The position numbers and the translations under genes were made by a program. Below, one piece after another: positions 34,246 through 45,017 of a stretch of DNA of 64,000 nucleotides. Numbering within the stretch: position 1 is the stretch's first letter; the number at the start of each line of letters is the position of its first letter. A model generated the notes under the pieces. The model saw only the letters and a list, made by a program, of their open reading frames with translations. It was not told where the DNA came from and did not search any database. Origin of the DNA: Fluctibacter corallii (GTDB lineage Bacteria > Pseudomonadota > Gammaproteobacteria > Enterobacterales > Alteromonadaceae). The stretch spans positions 527,662-591,661 of the forward strand of contig NZ_JAOWKX010000002.1 in the NCBI RefSeq assembly GCF_025751585.1, read 5' to 3'.

Positions 34246-35094
34246 ATGGAACAGCTTAGTGAATCTGCCCGCTTGGTGCATCGCAATAATATCGACTTAA
34301 TTGAAATCGATAATCGTTGGTCTACAGCCACAATCTCATTATTTGGTGGCCATATTCTATCGTATGTTCCAAAATCAGATGGCCGTGATCGACTATGGGT
34401 CAGTGATGCTGCCATTATGGATGGCAGCAAGGCCATACGAGGCGGCATTCCGATTTGTTGGCCTTGGTTCGGTGATCTTCATGGGCAAGCAGATACTTCC
34501 CTACCTTCCCACGGATACGTAAGAAACCAAACGTGGCGTATTATTCACATTCAGGAAAGTGACACAGGCACGCAATTACAATTGGCACCTAGTTGTGTGC
34601 AAGGAAAAGGGTTTCTGGGAGAGGCTTCGCTACTTCTAGACGTTCATGTCGGTGACGAGCTTTGTATATCACTTATTACGAAAAACCTAGGCGATGCAAG
34701 TTTGTCTTACACTGCCGCACTGCATACCTACTTCGCCGTGGATGACATTAAACACACGGAATTAACAGGCTTGAGCGGAGAGTACAAAGATAAAACTCAG
34801 CAATTTGCCATTTTTCAAACTCCTGAGCCATATCGCTTTAGCGCAGAAACTGATCGCGTTCACTTATGTCAACCATCATCACTGTCTATCAACAACAACG
34901 ACAAGCACACTCTCGTTCACTCTGAGGGGCATGACAGTATTGTTGTGTGGAACCCTTGGGCAGATAAATCTACATCAATGGCAGACATGACAAATGAAGG
35001 GTTTAGAAACATGTTGTGCGTTGAAACGGCTGTTACAACGACTAAAGTAGTCGCTCCCAATGAAAAACATGTGATAGTACAACGTATTCGTTAA
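34246..35094 (+). CDS. yeaD: D-hexose-6-phosphate mutarotase (YeaD/aldose-1-epimerase fold)
   Basis: Interconverts alpha and beta anomers of glucose 6-phosphate, which supports flow into Zwf. The 282-residue protein shows FGGHILSYVP, LWVSDAAIMDGSKAIRGGIPICWPWFGDLHG, LPSHGYVRNQTW with the catalytic histidine region, and YTAALHTYFAVDDI. The glutamate near the C-terminus lies in MLCVETAVT. The gene follows gapA closely, as in E. coli and relatives. A strong GGAGGAG site precedes the ATG. Confidence 0.92.
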   Translation: MEQLSESARLVHRNNIDLIEIDNRWSTATISLFGGHILSYVPKSDGRDRLWVSDAAIMDGSKAIRGGIPICWPWFGDLHGQADTSLPSHGYVRNQTWRIIHIQESDTGTQLQLAPSCVQGKGFLGEASLLLDVHVGDELCISLITKNLGDASLSYTAALHTYFAVDDIKHTELTGLSGEYKDKTQQFAIFQTPEPYRFSAETDRVHLCQPSSLSINNNDKHTLVHSEGHDSIVVWNPWADKSTSMADMTNEGFRNMLCVETAVTTTKVVAPNEKHVIVQRIR

Positions 35095-35127
35095 GTTGCT
35101 TGCTGTACACGAAAAAAACATAAATAT

Positions 35128-35156
35128 AAAAGGCCAGCGACTGACGCTGGCCTTTT
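35128..35156. terminator. Bidirectional terminator between yeaD and eda
   Basis: AAAAGGCCAGCG and CGCTGGCCTTTT form a perfect 12-base-pair stem with loop ACTGA. It serves the two convergent transcripts. Confidence 0.88.
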
Positions 35157-35204
35157 AACTACCTAGCTAGTGTAGGACGAATCATGATAATCAATCAGTG
35201 TCGT

Positions 35205-35858
35205 TTAGGTATTTAGCGATGAAGCGCCTTTTACCGCGTCACTTGCTAATTGACTAATTCTATCCCACTCACCGTTTACTACTGCATCATCGGGTGCAAG
35301 CCACGAGCCACCTGCACACATGACATTGGGAAGCGACAAGTATTCCAAGTAGTTTTCAGGCCCTATTCCCCCAGTGGGGCAAAACTTCACATCTGGAAAT
35401 GGCCCACTGATAGATTTTATCGCTTTAACACCACCTGATGCTTCGGCCGGAAAAAACTTGAAGTGTGTGTAGCCCTTATCTAACCCTTTCATTAGATCTG
35501 ACGTAGATGAAATACCCGGTATCAAGGCAATACTGCCGCTGTTACCTGCATCAAGTAGTTCCGACGTCATGCCTGGGCTTATAGCAAACAATGCGCCCGC
35601 ATCTGTCACTTGTTTTAATTGTGCTTCGTTTGTGACTGTGCCAGCACCCACCAAAGCGTCAGGCACCTCCTCTGCGATACGACGAATTGCCTCAATGGCA
35701 ACAGGAGTACGCAGGGTTACCTCCAACACCTTTATCCCACCTTTAATCAAGGCTTTAGCCAAAGGAACTGCATGCTCTATGTCTTTAATAACAAGAACAG
35801 GTACAACAGGACCTTGGGCAAATACTTCGTCTGACGACACTTTCCAATTCTTTGTCAT
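35205..35858 (-). CDS. eda: KHG/KDPG aldolase
   Basis: Cleaves 2-keto-3-deoxy-6-phosphogluconate to pyruvate and glyceraldehyde 3-phosphate. The 217-residue class I aldolase has the catalytic glutamate in LEVTLRTP (E46), [13 protein letters not shown], and the Schiff-base lysine in [12 protein letters not shown] (K134), followed by [16 protein letters not shown] precedes the ATG. It is the last gene of zwf-pgl-edd-glk-eda, six bases after glk. Confidence 0.96.
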   Translation of the reverse strand: MTKNWKVSSDEVFAQGPVVPVLVIKDIEHAVPLAKALIKGGIKVLEVTLRTPVAIEAIRRIAEEVPDALVGAGTVTNEAQLKQVTDAGALFAISPGMTSELLDAGNSGSIALIPGISSTSDLMKGLDKGYTHFKFFPAEASGGVKAIKSISGPFPDVKFCPTGGIGPENYLEYLSLPNVMCAGGSWLAPDDAVVNGEWDRISQLASDAVKGASSLNT

Positions 35859-35864
35859 AATATT

Positions 35865-36818
35865 TTATCCTGCGTAGTTCTGTTCAAGATAGGCAGCTGC
35901 GCCCAGCAAGCCATGGTCAGGTTCTGTGATTATATAGGTCGGTATCCGCTGTACGTAATCAGCAAACCGTCCCTTGTCTTCAAAGCGCTGCCTAAAGTCA
36001 CTGCTTTGAATGAATTCAATAAAACGTGAAGCAATGCCGCCGCCGATATATACGCCGCCTGTCGTCGCGAGATTGAGGGCTAAATTGCCGCCGAAACTCC
36101 CCATTATTTTGCAAAACTGCTGAAGTGTTTTGGCACATAAGTGGCAAGAACCCTCAATCGCCTTTTGGGTAATTGAGGCCGGTTCGTTTAGTTCAGGCTC
36201 AAGATCAAGCAATGCGGCAATGCCTTGATAGATGTGAACGATCCCCCTGCCAGACAGTACTTCTTCCGCAGAAACATGACCATGCAAGGCTTTAATATGT
36301 TGCCAAATAGCAAAATCAAACTCATCCATAGGAGCAAAATCTACGTGTCCACCCTCGCCGTCTAGTGCTTTCCAGCCAGCCTCTGTCCAAGTAAGGTGGT
36401 CGACACCGAGTCCGGTTCCTGGCCCAAATACCGCGATATTGCCATGCTCAGAGGGCTCGCCACCGCCAATTTTTACTTTTTGGTGCTCACTCAGTGCCGG
36501 AATAGAATGCGCTACCGAGGTGAAGTCATTTATTACCCCTAACCATTCTAACGATAGTGTTTGTTGCAGCTCGTTAGCCGAAAATGCCCAAGTATGATTT
36601 GTCATTTTAATCCAGTCGCCATTCACTGGACAGGCGATAGCGATACAGCCAGCACTGAAATGCATGTCTGGAAATGCCGAAAAATAGGCATTTAACGCAT
36701 CGGCAATGGTGTCAAAATCCGCACATAAGAATTTTTTAATGTAGGTTAGTTCACCGCCTTCAGTTTGCCCTATGCGAATATTGGTTCCGCCAACATCAGC
36801 CACGAACTTAGCCGACAT
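35865..36818 (-). CDS. glk: Glucokinase
   Basis: Phosphorylates glucose to glucose 6-phosphate with ATP, feeding Zwf. The 317-residue protein has the bacterial Glk motifs [14 protein letters not shown] (phosphate 1), [14 protein letters not shown] with the catalytic aspartate, [12 protein letters not shown] (phosphate 2), [12 protein letters not shown], and [13 protein letters not shown]. The ATG overlaps the end of edd by 11 bases and has AGGAGC six bases upstream. Confidence 0.95.
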   Translation of the reverse strand: MSAKFVADVGGTNIRIGQTEGGELTYIKKFLCADFDTIADALNAYFSAFPDMHFSAGCIAIACPVNGDWIKMTNHTWAFSANELQQTLSLEWLGVINDFTSVAHSIPALSEHQKVKIGGGEPSEHGNIAVFGPGTGLGVDHLTWTEAGWKALDGEGGHVDFAPMDEFDFAIWQHIKALHGHVSAEEVLSGRGIVHIYQGIAALLDLEPELNEPASITQKAIEGSCHLCAKTLQQFCKIMGSFGGNLALNLATTGGVYIGGGIASRFIEFIQSSDFRQRFEDKGRFADYVQRIPTYIITEPDHGLLGAAAYLEQNYAG

Positions 36819-38643
36819 GTTGCTGCTCCTGCTCTACAAACAACGAACACGCGCCTTCCTCAGCCCCTGTGAGTGTGGTGCGCATTCCTGCAAACATCTC
36901 TCTGCCCATGCCCACTTGATGGTGCGCAATATTTGCCTGTTTTGCGGGTCGCTTAGCTAATTCTTCTGCGTCTACAAGCAAATTCATTTCGCCCGTTTCT
37001 GTATTTAACTCAATCATGTCACCATCTTGCACTTTTGCAAGCAAACCACCTTTGTAGGCTTCGGGGGTCACGTGTATAGCTGCGGGTACTTTACCTGATG
37101 CACCCGACATTCTTCCGTCTGTCACCAATGCGACTTTGTAGCCACGGTCTTGAAGTACACCTAAAGGCGGCGTTAAACGGTGAAGTTCTGGCATGCCAAT
37201 CGCCGATGGCCCTTGGAATCGTACTACGACAATACAATCTTTATCTAACGCACCCGACTTGAACGCTTCGTCTAATTCAAACTGATCTTCAAACACCACA
37301 GCAGGTGCTTTCATATGACAATGAGGCTGGCGTAAGGCAGACGTTTTCATCACACTGCGTCCCAAGTTACCGTGTAGCACTGACAAACCACCATCGGGCT
37401 TAAACGGAGTAGCGACACTCGCAAGTACATCTTTGTCTAATGAGGACGTAGGTCCATCGCGCCAAACTAGCTCACCGTCTTCCAGACGAGGCTCTTTTGT
37501 ATATTGTTCTAAACCTCGACCACAAATGGTATTAACATCGTTATGGAGTAAGCCAGCATCAAGTAACTCTTTGAATAATAAAGACATACCGCCAGCAGCC
37601 GTAAAGTGATTAATATCCGCCGATCCATTAGGATAAATGCGCGTCAGCAATGGAACCGCGTTAGAAATATCAGAAAAATCATCCCAGTTAACGATATAGC
37701 CCGCTGCTCTTGCGACTGCGATAAGGTGCATGGTGTGATTGGTTGATCCCCCTGTTGCTAACAATGCAACAAGGCCATTCACCAATGCTTTTGCATCAAG
37801 AATACTGGCAATAGAGGTGTAGTTATCACCCAAATCTGTTAAACGCGTTACTTGTTTCGCTGCTGCGTCTGTGAGTGCATCCCGAAGCGGCGTGCCTGGG
37901 TTAACAAATGACGCACCTGGCAAATGTAAGCCCATCACTTCAACTACCAGTTGGTTACTGTTGGCTGTACCATAAAAGGTACAAGTTCCAGCAGAGTGAT
38001 AACTTTTCGACTCGGCTTCTAATAACTCTTCGCGGCCGACCTTTCCTTCGGCAAACGCTTGACGCACGCGCGCTTTTTCTTTGTTAGGGATCCCTGATGG
38101 CATAGGACCGGCTGGCACAAATACGACCGGAAGGTGGCCAAAACTTAGCGAGCCAAGTAGCAGTCCAGGAACGATTTTATCGCAAATCCCCAGCATCAAC
38201 GCGCCATCAAACATATTGTGAGAAAGTGCAACTGCTGATGACATTGCAATAACGTCACGGCTCATCAAGCTTAAATCCATACCCGGATTACCCTGAGTTA
38301 CACCGTCGCACATCGCAGGTACGCCACCGGCAAATTGCGCAACACTGCCTACGTCACTGATGGCTTGCTTGATACGTTGCGGGTAAGTTTCATAGGGTTG
38401 GTGTGCTGACAGCATGTCATTGTATGACGATACAATCGCAATATTGGCTTTTGTCATACTCCGTAAATCAGCTTTGTCTTCCTGATTACATGCTGCAAAA
38501 CCGTGAGCCAAATTACCACACGACAACACCCCTCTGTGAGGTCCATTACGTCTTGCGTTTTCAATCTTTTCTAAATAAGCCTTACGCGTTTTATGACTAC
38601 GTTCTATGATGCGTTCGGTTACTTCTTGAATAATCGTATTCAT
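36808..38643 (-). CDS. edd: 6-phosphogluconate dehydratase
   Basis: Dehydrates 6-phosphogluconate to KDPG, the committing step of the Entner-Doudoroff pathway. The 611-residue IlvD/Edd protein binds a 4Fe-4S cluster. Recognisable blocks are [84 protein letters not shown] and [32 protein letters not shown] precedes the ATG. It is the third gene of the operon, 21 bases after pgl. Confidence 0.97.
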   Translation of the reverse strand: MNTIIQEVTERIIERSHKTRKAYLEKIENARRNGPHRGVLSCGNLAHGFAACNQEDKADLRSMTKANIAIVSSYNDMLSAHQPYETYPQRIKQAISDVGSVAQFAGGVPAMCDGVTQGNPGMDLSLMSRDVIAMSSAVALSHNMFDGALMLGICDKIVPGLLLGSLSFGHLPVVFVPAGPMPSGIPNKEKARVRQAFAEGKVGREELLEAESKSYHSAGTCTFYGTANSNQLVVEVMGLHLPGASFVNPGTPLRDALTDAAAKQVTRLTDLGDNYTSIASILDAKALVNGLVALLATGGSTNHTMHLIAVARAAGYIVNWDDFSDISNAVPLLTRIYPNGSADINHFTAAGGMSLLFKELLDAGLLHNDVNTICGRGLEQYTKEPRLEDGELVWRDGPTSSLDKDVLASVATPFKPDGGLSVLHGNLGRSVMKTSALRQPHCHMKAPAVVFEDQFELDEAFKSGALDKDCIVVVRFQGPSAIGMPELHRLTPPLGVLQDRGYKVALVTDGRMSGASGKVPAAIHVTPEAYKGGLLAKVQDGDMIELNTETGEMNLLVDAEELAKRPAKQANIAHHQVGMGREMFAGMRTTLTGAEEGACSLFVEQEQQHVG

Positions 38644-38664
38644 ATTCTCTTCCTTTGAAGGCGC

Positions 38665-39351
38665 TTAAGGCGCCCACATAAGTTCAACTTGTGCGTTTTG
38701 AATTATTGCGCGTATTGGCATTTCGTACGGATCGTCACCCGACTGTGCTTGTTCAACAACACGCTTTTTACTGTTGCCTGTAAGGTGCAGGAAGATACGT
38801 TTACTTTCTAATAATTTTTTTAAACTCAACGACATACGTTGGTGAGGCGCTTCGCCCGGCGTTACTGCCAAACAATCAGCTTCGGTCGTTAAGCCTTCTT
38901 TTATTTGTTTAGCGCATGGAAATAACGACGCAGTGTGGCCGTCTTCACCCATACCTAAAATTAAGACATCAAAAGGCGAGGAAATGTTAGTCACCCGTTG
39001 TGAAATTTCCCCAACTGCGTTATTCGCGTCATTATCAGAGGTGGTTAAGCTAACAAAATTGGCGTTTGCAGCGTTATCCTTTAATAGGTGTGTACGCACC
39101 AATTTTTCATTACTCGCGTCGTCAGATGCATCCACCCAGCGCTCATCAGCGAGGGTGACATCGACGTTCTCCCACGGTAATTGACTGGTGGATAGCTTGT
39201 TGAACAATGCAATGGGTGTTCTACCACCAGAGACCACCAAACTGGCTCTCCCTTTTTCCTTAATTCCTTCACGTAATAACGCCGTAATGGTTGAGGCAAA
39301 TTCTTCCACTAACGCCTCTTGAGAGGCAAATTCATTTACTAAAAGAGTCAT
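38665..39351 (-). CDS. pgl: 6-phosphogluconolactonase (DevB/SOL type)
   Basis: Hydrolyses 6-phosphogluconolactone to 6-phosphogluconate. The 228-residue glucosamine-6-phosphate isomerase-like protein shows LVVSGGRTPIALFNKLS, VTLADERWVDASDDASNEKLVRTHLL, and DVLILGMGEDGHTASLFPC, with RMSLSL and FLHLTGNSKK in the second half. I chose the ATG at 39351, which overlaps the zwf stop in an ATGA arrangement, over one 30 bases upstream inside zwf. Confidence 0.95.
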   Translation of the reverse strand: MTLLVNEFASQEALVEEFASTITALLREGIKEKGRASLVVSGGRTPIALFNKLSTSQLPWENVDVTLADERWVDASDDASNEKLVRTHLLKDNAANANFVSLTTSDNDANNAVGEISQRVTNISSPFDVLILGMGEDGHTASLFPCAKQIKEGLTTEADCLAVTPGEAPHQRMSLSLKKLLESKRIFLHLTGNSKKRVVEQAQSGDDPYEMPIRAIIQNAQVELMWAP

Positions 39352-40841
39352 CGTTTTTTCCCAATTCGACTTTCGTACCACGCGCGATCATCTCGTGCCA
39401 ATAATGCGATAGAGGCTACTGGTCCCCATGTTCCAGCCTGATAAGGCTCTGGCGGCTCATTGCTGGCATTCCATGCTGAAAAAATACCATCTACCCATTT
39501 CCATGCGGCTTCGACTTCGTCACGACGCACAAACAACGCTTGATTGCCAATCATCACTTCCAACAGCAACTTCTCATAAGCGTCAGCAATACGTTCATCT
39601 TTAAACGCTTCAGAAAAGCTCAAATTAAGCTTAGATTTTTGCAAATCCATGTTGCCTGAGGTTGTTAGGCCGGGGACTTTGTTCATCACCGTCACTTCTA
39701 CGCCCTCATCTGGCTGCAAGCGAATGGTGAGCTTATTCGGTGGTAATTGGGAAAAGCTTTCCTTAAATAAATTGTGAGGCTGTCGCTTGAAGTAGATAAC
39801 GACTTCACTCACTTTATTTGGCATGCGTTTACCTGTTCTTAGGTAAAACGGCACGCCGCCCCATCGCCAGTTATCGATTTCAACTTTAAGCGCAACAAAG
39901 GTTTCAGTTTCACTGCGCTCGTTTGCCCCTTCCTCTTCTAAGTAACCTGGAACCTCTTGACCTTTAACAAAGCCACTGATGTATTGACCACGTACTGTAT
40001 TTTCACGAACATTAGAGGCATCTATTGGTCGAAGCGCTTTTAACACCTTTAATTTTTCGTCTCGAATGCTGTCAGCATCTAACGTTGTAGGTGGCTCCAT
40101 CGCGATGAGGGTAAGAATTTGCAACAAGTGGTTTTGCACCATATCCCGCATTTGACCGGCTTCGTCAAAGTATCCCCAGCGCCCTTCAATGCCGACAGAT
40201 TCCGCCACCGATATCTGCACATGGTCAATACAATTGTGATCCCAGTTAGTCGCAAAAATGGAGTTGGCGAAGCGCAATGCTACAAGGTTTAAAACCGTTT
40301 CTTTACCCAGATAATGGTCGATACGATAAATCTGTGATTCGTCGAAGAACTCTGCAACCTGATTGTTAATTATCTGCGATGTTTCCAGGTCATGACCAAT
40401 CGGTTTTTCGAGCACCACTCTCACGCTCTTGTCGATGATTCCTGCGGCGTTTAATCCTTTGCAGATATCGCCGTAAATCGAAGGGGGTGTTGCGAGGTAA
40501 CACACCATTGTTCGGCTTTCATCGACATGCTCTTTGAATTCGTTGTAACTGTCGATATCTTTCATATCGATTTGAACATAATCTAGCTTGCTCGCGAGTC
40601 TTTGCCATGTTTCATCGCAAAGTGCTTCACCACCAAATTTTTCAATATTTTCTTTTACGACCGCAATATATTCATCCAACGTGACACTATCACGGGCGAC
40701 ACCGATGATTTTTGTGTCCTGATGAATAAGATCGGCTTTTTCAAGTTGATAGAGAGAAGGCAGCAATTTCCGGCGGGCAAGATCCCCTTTTGTTCCAAAC
40801 AAAACGAAATCGCAAGGCTCGAAAGAAGTTTCCAACACCAT
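39348..40841 (-). CDS. zwf: Glucose-6-phosphate 1-dehydrogenase
   Basis: Oxidises glucose 6-phosphate to 6-phosphogluconolactone. The 497-residue protein carries the Rossmann start VLFGTKGDLARRKLLPSLYQL, the substrate motif RIDHYLGKETVLNL with the catalytic histidine, EKPIGHDLETS, and GRWGYFDEAGQMRDMVQNHLLQ. It is the first gene of zwf-pgl-edd-glk-eda. A perfect HexR-type box is centred about 112 bases upstream of its start, consistent with sugar-phosphate-responsive repression. Confidence 0.97.
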   Translation of the reverse strand: MVLETSFEPCDFVLFGTKGDLARRKLLPSLYQLEKADLIHQDTKIIGVARDSVTLDEYIAVVKENIEKFGGEALCDETWQRLASKLDYVQIDMKDIDSYNEFKEHVDESRTMVCYLATPPSIYGDICKGLNAAGIIDKSVRVVLEKPIGHDLETSQIINNQVAEFFDESQIYRIDHYLGKETVLNLVALRFANSIFATNWDHNCIDHVQISVAESVGIEGRWGYFDEAGQMRDMVQNHLLQILTLIAMEPPTTLDADSIRDEKLKVLKALRPIDASNVRENTVRGQYISGFVKGQEVPGYLEEEGANERSETETFVALKVEIDNWRWGGVPFYLRTGKRMPNKVSEVVIYFKRQPHNLFKESFSQLPPNKLTIRLQPDEGVEVTVMNKVPGLTTSGNMDLQKSKLNLSFSEAFKDERIADAYEKLLLEVMIGNQALFVRRDEVEAAWKWVDGIFSAWNASNEPPEPYQAGTWGPVASIALLARDDRAWYESRIGKKR

Positions 40842-40945
40842 TTGTTTTAAACCTGTAGTTATCGTAATTCAGCAGAAAAATTATCACTAAATTTCAACGT
40901 ATTGTGAAATTTTTCTGTTATGATTATCTTAAAAGTATCACCATA

Positions 40946-40960
40946 TGTAGTAAAATTACA
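40946..40960. promoter_or_regulatory. HexR-type operator between zwf and hexR
   Basis: TGTAGTAAAATTACA is a perfect match to TGTARTnnnATTACA. It lies 105 bases upstream of zwf and 173 bases upstream of hexR, in position to control both divergent promoters. Confidence 0.85.
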
Positions 40961-41132
40961 ACTTTTTAGTTACATAAATACAGATATCGACAAGAAAGTC
41001 AGCACCGCTGACAGTCAAATGATACTGGCTAAATTGTCAAAATGTTACAACAATGGTACACAGAAGCGCTCCTTCAGTGGTAATGTGAGCACATGAGCAT
41101 AAGATTATTATAAGTAAGTTTCATAAGTGCGT

Positions 41133-41984
41133 ATGAATATTCTTGAAAAAATAACACAGCAAAAAGCGGCGTTCAGCAAGTCTGAAAGAAAGGTGGCAGA
41201 GATTATTCTTGCCGACCCACAAACCGCCATTCACTCTAGCATTGCTACGTTGGCAAAAATGTCTGATGTATCTGAGCCGACCGTTAATCGCTTTTGTCGT
41301 CGCCTAGATACAAAAGGGTTTCCTGACTTTAAATTACATTTAGCGCAAAGCCTTGCTAATGGTACGCCTTATGTTAATCGTCATGTAGAAGAAAGTGACG
41401 GCCCTGATGAATATACCAAAAAGATTTTTGAATCGACGATGGCCTCGCTTGAAGTCGCGCGACAGTCTGTAGACGTCAATAAAGTCAACCGTGCCGTAGA
41501 CTTGCTAACACAGGCTCAAAAGATTTCGTTTTTTGGTCTGGGTGCCTCAGCGTCTGTTGCACACGATGCATTGAACAAATTTTTCCGTTTTAATGTGCCC
41601 GTTGTCTATTTCGAAGATATTTTGATGCAACGTATGAGCTGCATGAACTGCAACGAAGATGATGTGGTGGTGCTAATCTCTCATACGGGACGCACCAAGA
41701 GCCTAGTTGAAATAGCCCAGATTGCGCGCGGTAACGACGCTACCGTTATCGGGATAACGTCTGAAGCCAGCCCTCTCGCTAAAGAGTGTAATTTGGTGTT
41801 ATCTCTTGACGTACCTGAAGACACCGACATGTACATGCCGATGGCATCACGCATAGCGCAGCTTACATTAATTGATATTCTGGCAACAGGCTTTACATTG
41901 CGCCGCGGTGGCAAATTTCGAGAAAATTTAAAGCGCGTCAAAGACACCCTGCGTGGTTCACGATACGAGAAAAGACAAGATTAA
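41133..41984 (+). CDS. hexR: HexR, KDPG-responsive transcriptional regulator of sugar catabolism
   Basis: A 283-residue RpiR-family regulator. The N-terminal HTH_6 domain (about 1-75) has FSKSERKVAEIILADPQTAIHSSIATLAKMSDVSEPTVNRFCRRL. The C-terminal SIS domain (about 110-240) has KISFFGLGASASVAHDALNKFFR and VVVLISHTGRTKSLVEIAQIARG, which binds sugar phosphates, KDPG in characterised HexR. The protein represses zwf/edd-type genes in other gammaproteobacteria. I chose ATG 41133 (MNILEKI); a GTG lies six bases upstream. Linkage and three consensus boxes in the window support the assignment. Confidence 0.93.
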   Translation: MNILEKITQQKAAFSKSERKVAEIILADPQTAIHSSIATLAKMSDVSEPTVNRFCRRLDTKGFPDFKLHLAQSLANGTPYVNRHVEESDGPDEYTKKIFESTMASLEVARQSVDVNKVNRAVDLLTQAQKISFFGLGASASVAHDALNKFFRFNVPVVYFEDILMQRMSCMNCNEDDVVVLISHTGRTKSLVEIAQIARGNDATVIGITSEASPLAKECNLVLSLDVPEDTDMYMPMASRIAQLTLIDILATGFTLRRGGKFRENLKRVKDTLRGSRYEKRQD

Positions 41985-42008
41985 AAAGAGCCGATAGGCT
42001 CTTTTTTT
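41983..42008 (+). terminator. Terminator after hexR
   Basis: AAAAAGAGCC and GGCTCTTTTT pair around loop GATA, with a seven-base T run. The stem begins inside the hexR stop codon. Confidence 0.85.
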
Positions 42009-42049
42009 GTTAAATAATTTCACTTTTCATCACTTTTCCACTACCATTT

Positions 42050-42064
42050 TGTAATAAAATTACA
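42050..42064. promoter_or_regulatory. HexR-type operator upstream of pykA
   Basis: TGTAATAAAATTACA is a perfect match to TGTARTnnnATTACA. It lies 108 bases upstream of the pykA ATG and downstream of the hexR terminator. Confidence 0.85.
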
Positions 42065-42172
42065 GTTATGGGTAATGGACGTATCAAGACTTTCTTACCG
42101 TTTCTGTAATTCATACCGAATTCAATGTACTGTGACAACAATGTCATGGCAATGTTAACTAGAGTGAAAACT

Positions 42173-43609
42173 ATGTTAAGAAGAACGAAGATTCTAGCGA
42201 CACTGGGTCCAGCAACCGATACATCAGAAAAAATCGAAGCCATTATCAAAGCGGGCGCGAATGTCGTTAGAATGAACTTTTCTCACGGCTCGGCAGAAGA
42301 TCATATCGCCAGAGCGCAACGTGTCAGAGACGCCGCGAATAAACTCGGTAAATACGTGGCTATTCTAGGTGATCTACAAGGGCCGAAAATACGTGTCGCT
42401 CGATTTAAAGAGGGTGCGGTTAAATTAGCCATTGGGGATGCGTTTATTTTAGATGCTGGGTTGGAAAAAGACGCCGGATCACAGAGCGCAGTTGGAATAG
42501 ACTATAAAAATCTGCCCAACGACGTCAGCAAAGATGACATTCTCCTACTTGACGACGGCCGTATTCAGTTAAAAGTTGAACGGGTTGATGCCCTTAAAAT
42601 TCATACCGTCGTCACTGTTGGCGGCAAACTATCGAACAACAAAGGCATCAATCGATTGGGTGGAGGCTTGTCTGCCCAAGCATTAACAGACAAAGATAAG
42701 GAAGACATCAAAACCGCAGCCAAAATGGGCGTAGATTATTTGGCGGTATCGTTTCCACGCAGTAGTGCCGATCTTAATTATGCACGAGAGCTAGCGCAGC
42801 AAGCTGGGTGTAATGCACAAATTTGCGCAAAAGTAGAGCGTGCAGAGACGGTTGCCAGTGATGAGGCTATCGACGACATTATTGAGGCGTCTGATGCTGT
42901 GATGGTGGCACGTGGAGATTTAGGAGTTGAAATTGGCGATGCCGAGTTGGTCGGCGTACAAAAGAAGCTGATTTCTCGCTCTCGTCAGCTTAATAAAGTC
43001 GTTATCACGGCTACGCAAATGATGGAATCGATGATTTCAAGCCCAATGCCAACACGTGCAGAAGTGATGGATGTGGCCAATGCGGTATTAGATGGAACAG
43101 ATGCCGTGATGCTGTCGGCTGAAACTGCCGCGGGTGAATATCCCGTTGAAACAGTAGAAGCGATGTCTCGCGTATGCGAAGGTGCAGAGACCCACCCTAG
43201 CGTAAAAATATCAAAACACCGTATTGACGAATCTTTCACTACAATCAGTGAAACTATCGCACTATCAACAGTCTATGCTGCAAACCATTTATCGTCTATT
43301 AAAGCGTTAGTGGCACTAACAGAAAGTGGCAAAACCCCTCGCCTGATGTCGCGCATAACCACATCGCTACCTATTTATGCGCTATCTCGCCATGAAACGA
43401 CACTTAACGCAATGGCCTTGTATCGCGGTGTTAAACCCGTCTATTTTGATTCTCGCGGGAGTGAGCCAGGTAAACTTAAAAATGATGTGATTGACGTATT
43501 GACGAAAAAAGGCCTGCTAGAAAGCGGTGATCTGTTCATTATGACGTATGGCGATCAAATGGAAACCATCGGTTCTACCAACGCGTGTAAAATCGTTACC
43601 GTGCCATAG
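42173..43609 (+). CDS. pykA: Pyruvate kinase
   Basis: Converts phosphoenolpyruvate and ADP to pyruvate and ATP. From the ATG at 42173 (GAGTG upstream) the chain is 478 residues, the PykA size. Motifs are [73 protein letters not shown] and [45 protein letters not shown]. An upstream in-frame ATG at 42125 would add 16 residues and is less likely. It follows hexR with its own HexR box. Confidence 0.96.
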   Translation: MLRRTKILATLGPATDTSEKIEAIIKAGANVVRMNFSHGSAEDHIARAQRVRDAANKLGKYVAILGDLQGPKIRVARFKEGAVKLAIGDAFILDAGLEKDAGSQSAVGIDYKNLPNDVSKDDILLLDDGRIQLKVERVDALKIHTVVTVGGKLSNNKGINRLGGGLSAQALTDKDKEDIKTAAKMGVDYLAVSFPRSSADLNYARELAQQAGCNAQICAKVERAETVASDEAIDDIIEASDAVMVARGDLGVEIGDAELVGVQKKLISRSRQLNKVVITATQMMESMISSPMPTRAEVMDVANAVLDGTDAVMLSAETAAGEYPVETVEAMSRVCEGAETHPSVKISKHRIDESFTTISETIALSTVYAANHLSSIKALVALTESGKTPRLMSRITTSLPIYALSRHETTLNAMALYRGVKPVYFDSRGSEPGKLKNDVIDVLTKKGLLESGDLFIMTYGDQMETIGSTNACKIVTVP

Positions 43610-43633
43610 CGCGTTATTCTTCATAGTTACACC

Positions 43634-43683
43634 AATGTGTCGAGTCAGCCTTTATAAACTGAAATACTCGACACATTGTGTGG
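43634..43683 (+). terminator. Terminator after pykA
   Basis: AATGTGTCGAGT and ACTCGACACATT form a 12-base-pair stem around a 20-base loop, followed a few bases later by TTTTT. The T run is separated by GTGTGG, so efficiency is uncertain. Confidence 0.55.
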
Positions 43684-43686
43684 TTT

Positions 43687-44238
43687 TTACGCCCAATGCT
43701 CAAAAAACGCTTCGTGCTCAATGTCTCTTCTTGGCTTTACGTCAACCGATGGTGTCCCTAAATACAGAAAACCCACAATTTCGTCTTCTGCTTGAAGGTT
43801 GAACGCCTTTTTCACCGTTTCGCTGCGTGCATATGGACCTGTTCGCCAAATACCATTAAAACCTTGAGACAAGGCCGCCATTTGCATTGCCTGTACGGCG
43901 CAAGATGCAGATGCGACTTGCTCAACCCAAGGCACCTTCTCATGCTCTGTAAATTTTGCAATCGCAACAATGATCATCGGCGCCCTTAATGGCAAACTGG
44001 GAGCGCGTTCGATATCCCGCTCACTAAAATGTTCTTTTTTGGCTGCATCTAAATAGATATCGCCTAATCGCGTTAACCCCTCGCCTTCACACACAACAAA
44101 CTGCCAAGGGCGCAAACACGCATGATCGGGTGCCCGTAAAGCCGCGCGTTTAATGATGTCTAACGCCTCTCCAGTAGGCGCAGGAGCCTCTAATTTCGGG
44201 CAAGAATGTCGATTTACAAGCAGTGATATTGCATCCAT
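43687..44238 (-). CDS. Nitroreductase family protein (YdjA-like)
   Basis: A 183-residue FMN-dependent nitroreductase-fold protein of the small YdjA type: LLVNRHSCPKLEAPAP with the flavin-binding RxS-like start, ALRAPDHACLRPWQFVVCEG, ASASCAVQAMQMAALSQGFNGIWRTGPYA, and the C-terminal VGFLYLGTP. It probably reduces nitro compounds or quinones with NAD(P)H; the physiological substrate is unknown. I chose the ATG at 44238 over a TTG three bases upstream. Confidence 0.9.
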   Translation of the reverse strand: MDAISLLVNRHSCPKLEAPAPTGEALDIIKRAALRAPDHACLRPWQFVVCEGEGLTRLGDIYLDAAKKEHFSERDIERAPSLPLRAPMIIVAIAKFTEHEKVPWVEQVASASCAVQAMQMAALSQGFNGIWRTGPYARSETVKKAFNLQAEDEIVGFLYLGTPSVDVKPRRDIEHEAFFEHWA

Positions 44239-44311
44239 CAAATGGTTTCAACCTTTATTATTATGGGAAGTCTGGCGCTAGTATCGCAATCTGGATATTC
44301 AAATCAAGTGA

Positions 44312-44938
44312 TTAGTCAACTGTGACAGCGTTTTGAATGCGCTTGTTTAAGAAGTAATCAGCACTGGTGTAACGGCCACCACCAGTAAAAAATAGTATTA
44401 CCAACATAATGAAATACGTAGCCGTAAACTCTATGCCATTTTTAAGTATGGTGACTCCCCCCGTTTCACTTAACCAAGAATAATTGCCATATTCTTTAAG
44501 GATCGATATCGCCATTTCTCTACGCTCATTGGCGCCTTGAATCAAATCTTCACGCCACTCCCAAGGCACGGTGAGTGTTGATTCAGGTAAAATATGCCAG
44601 CCATGCTGCCAATGAACAGTTAGCGCAGCGACGACCATTGTAACCATTAACGGAATTGATATGAGTCTTGTCGCAAATCCAAACAGTAACAACCAACCAC
44701 CAAAAAATTCAGCGCCCGCGGCTAATGCAGTCATTACTTCAGGAAACGGAAGGCCCAGCCCCCATTCGCTATTACCCATCCAAGCGGCAGTGTCACTAAA
44801 ATTAGTTAGTTTATTGTGGCCCGCCATGATAAAAATGGGTGCTAAATACAATCTTAATAATAATGGTCCGAGCCCGTCTATACTAAGGAGTATGTTAACG
44901 ACATTTCGGTATTTACTGTGCAGTGAATGAATGGTCAT
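44312..44938 (-). CDS. DoxX family inner-membrane protein
   Basis: A 208-residue protein with four membrane helices and the DoxX pattern LLLRLYLAPIFIMAGHNKL near the N-terminus, then ELxA..LLLFGFATRLISIPLM. The loop between helices two and three is longer than usual (about 110-150, HGWHILPESTLTVPWEWRED). DoxX proteins are linked to redox or thiosulfate metabolism in some species, but the role here is unknown. It is divergent from the small basic protein gene. Confidence 0.82.
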   Translation of the reverse strand: MTIHSLHSKYRNVVNILLSIDGLGPLLLRLYLAPIFIMAGHNKLTNFSDTAAWMGNSEWGLGLPFPEVMTALAAGAEFFGGWLLLFGFATRLISIPLMVTMVVAALTVHWQHGWHILPESTLTVPWEWREDLIQGANERREMAISILKEYGNYSWLSETGGVTILKNGIEFTATYFIMLVILFFTGGGRYTSADYFLNKRIQNAVTVD

Positions 44939-45017
44939 GATGTCTCATTATGATAATGTTCACATTAATACCACTATAGACAGAAATAACGCCTTTTCTA
45001 TTTCAACTATTTACGTC

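Noticed and set aside
42102..42117. TGTAATTCATACC near the pykA start as a second HexR box
   Set aside because: The right half differs at too many positions; the perfect box at 42050 is sufficient.
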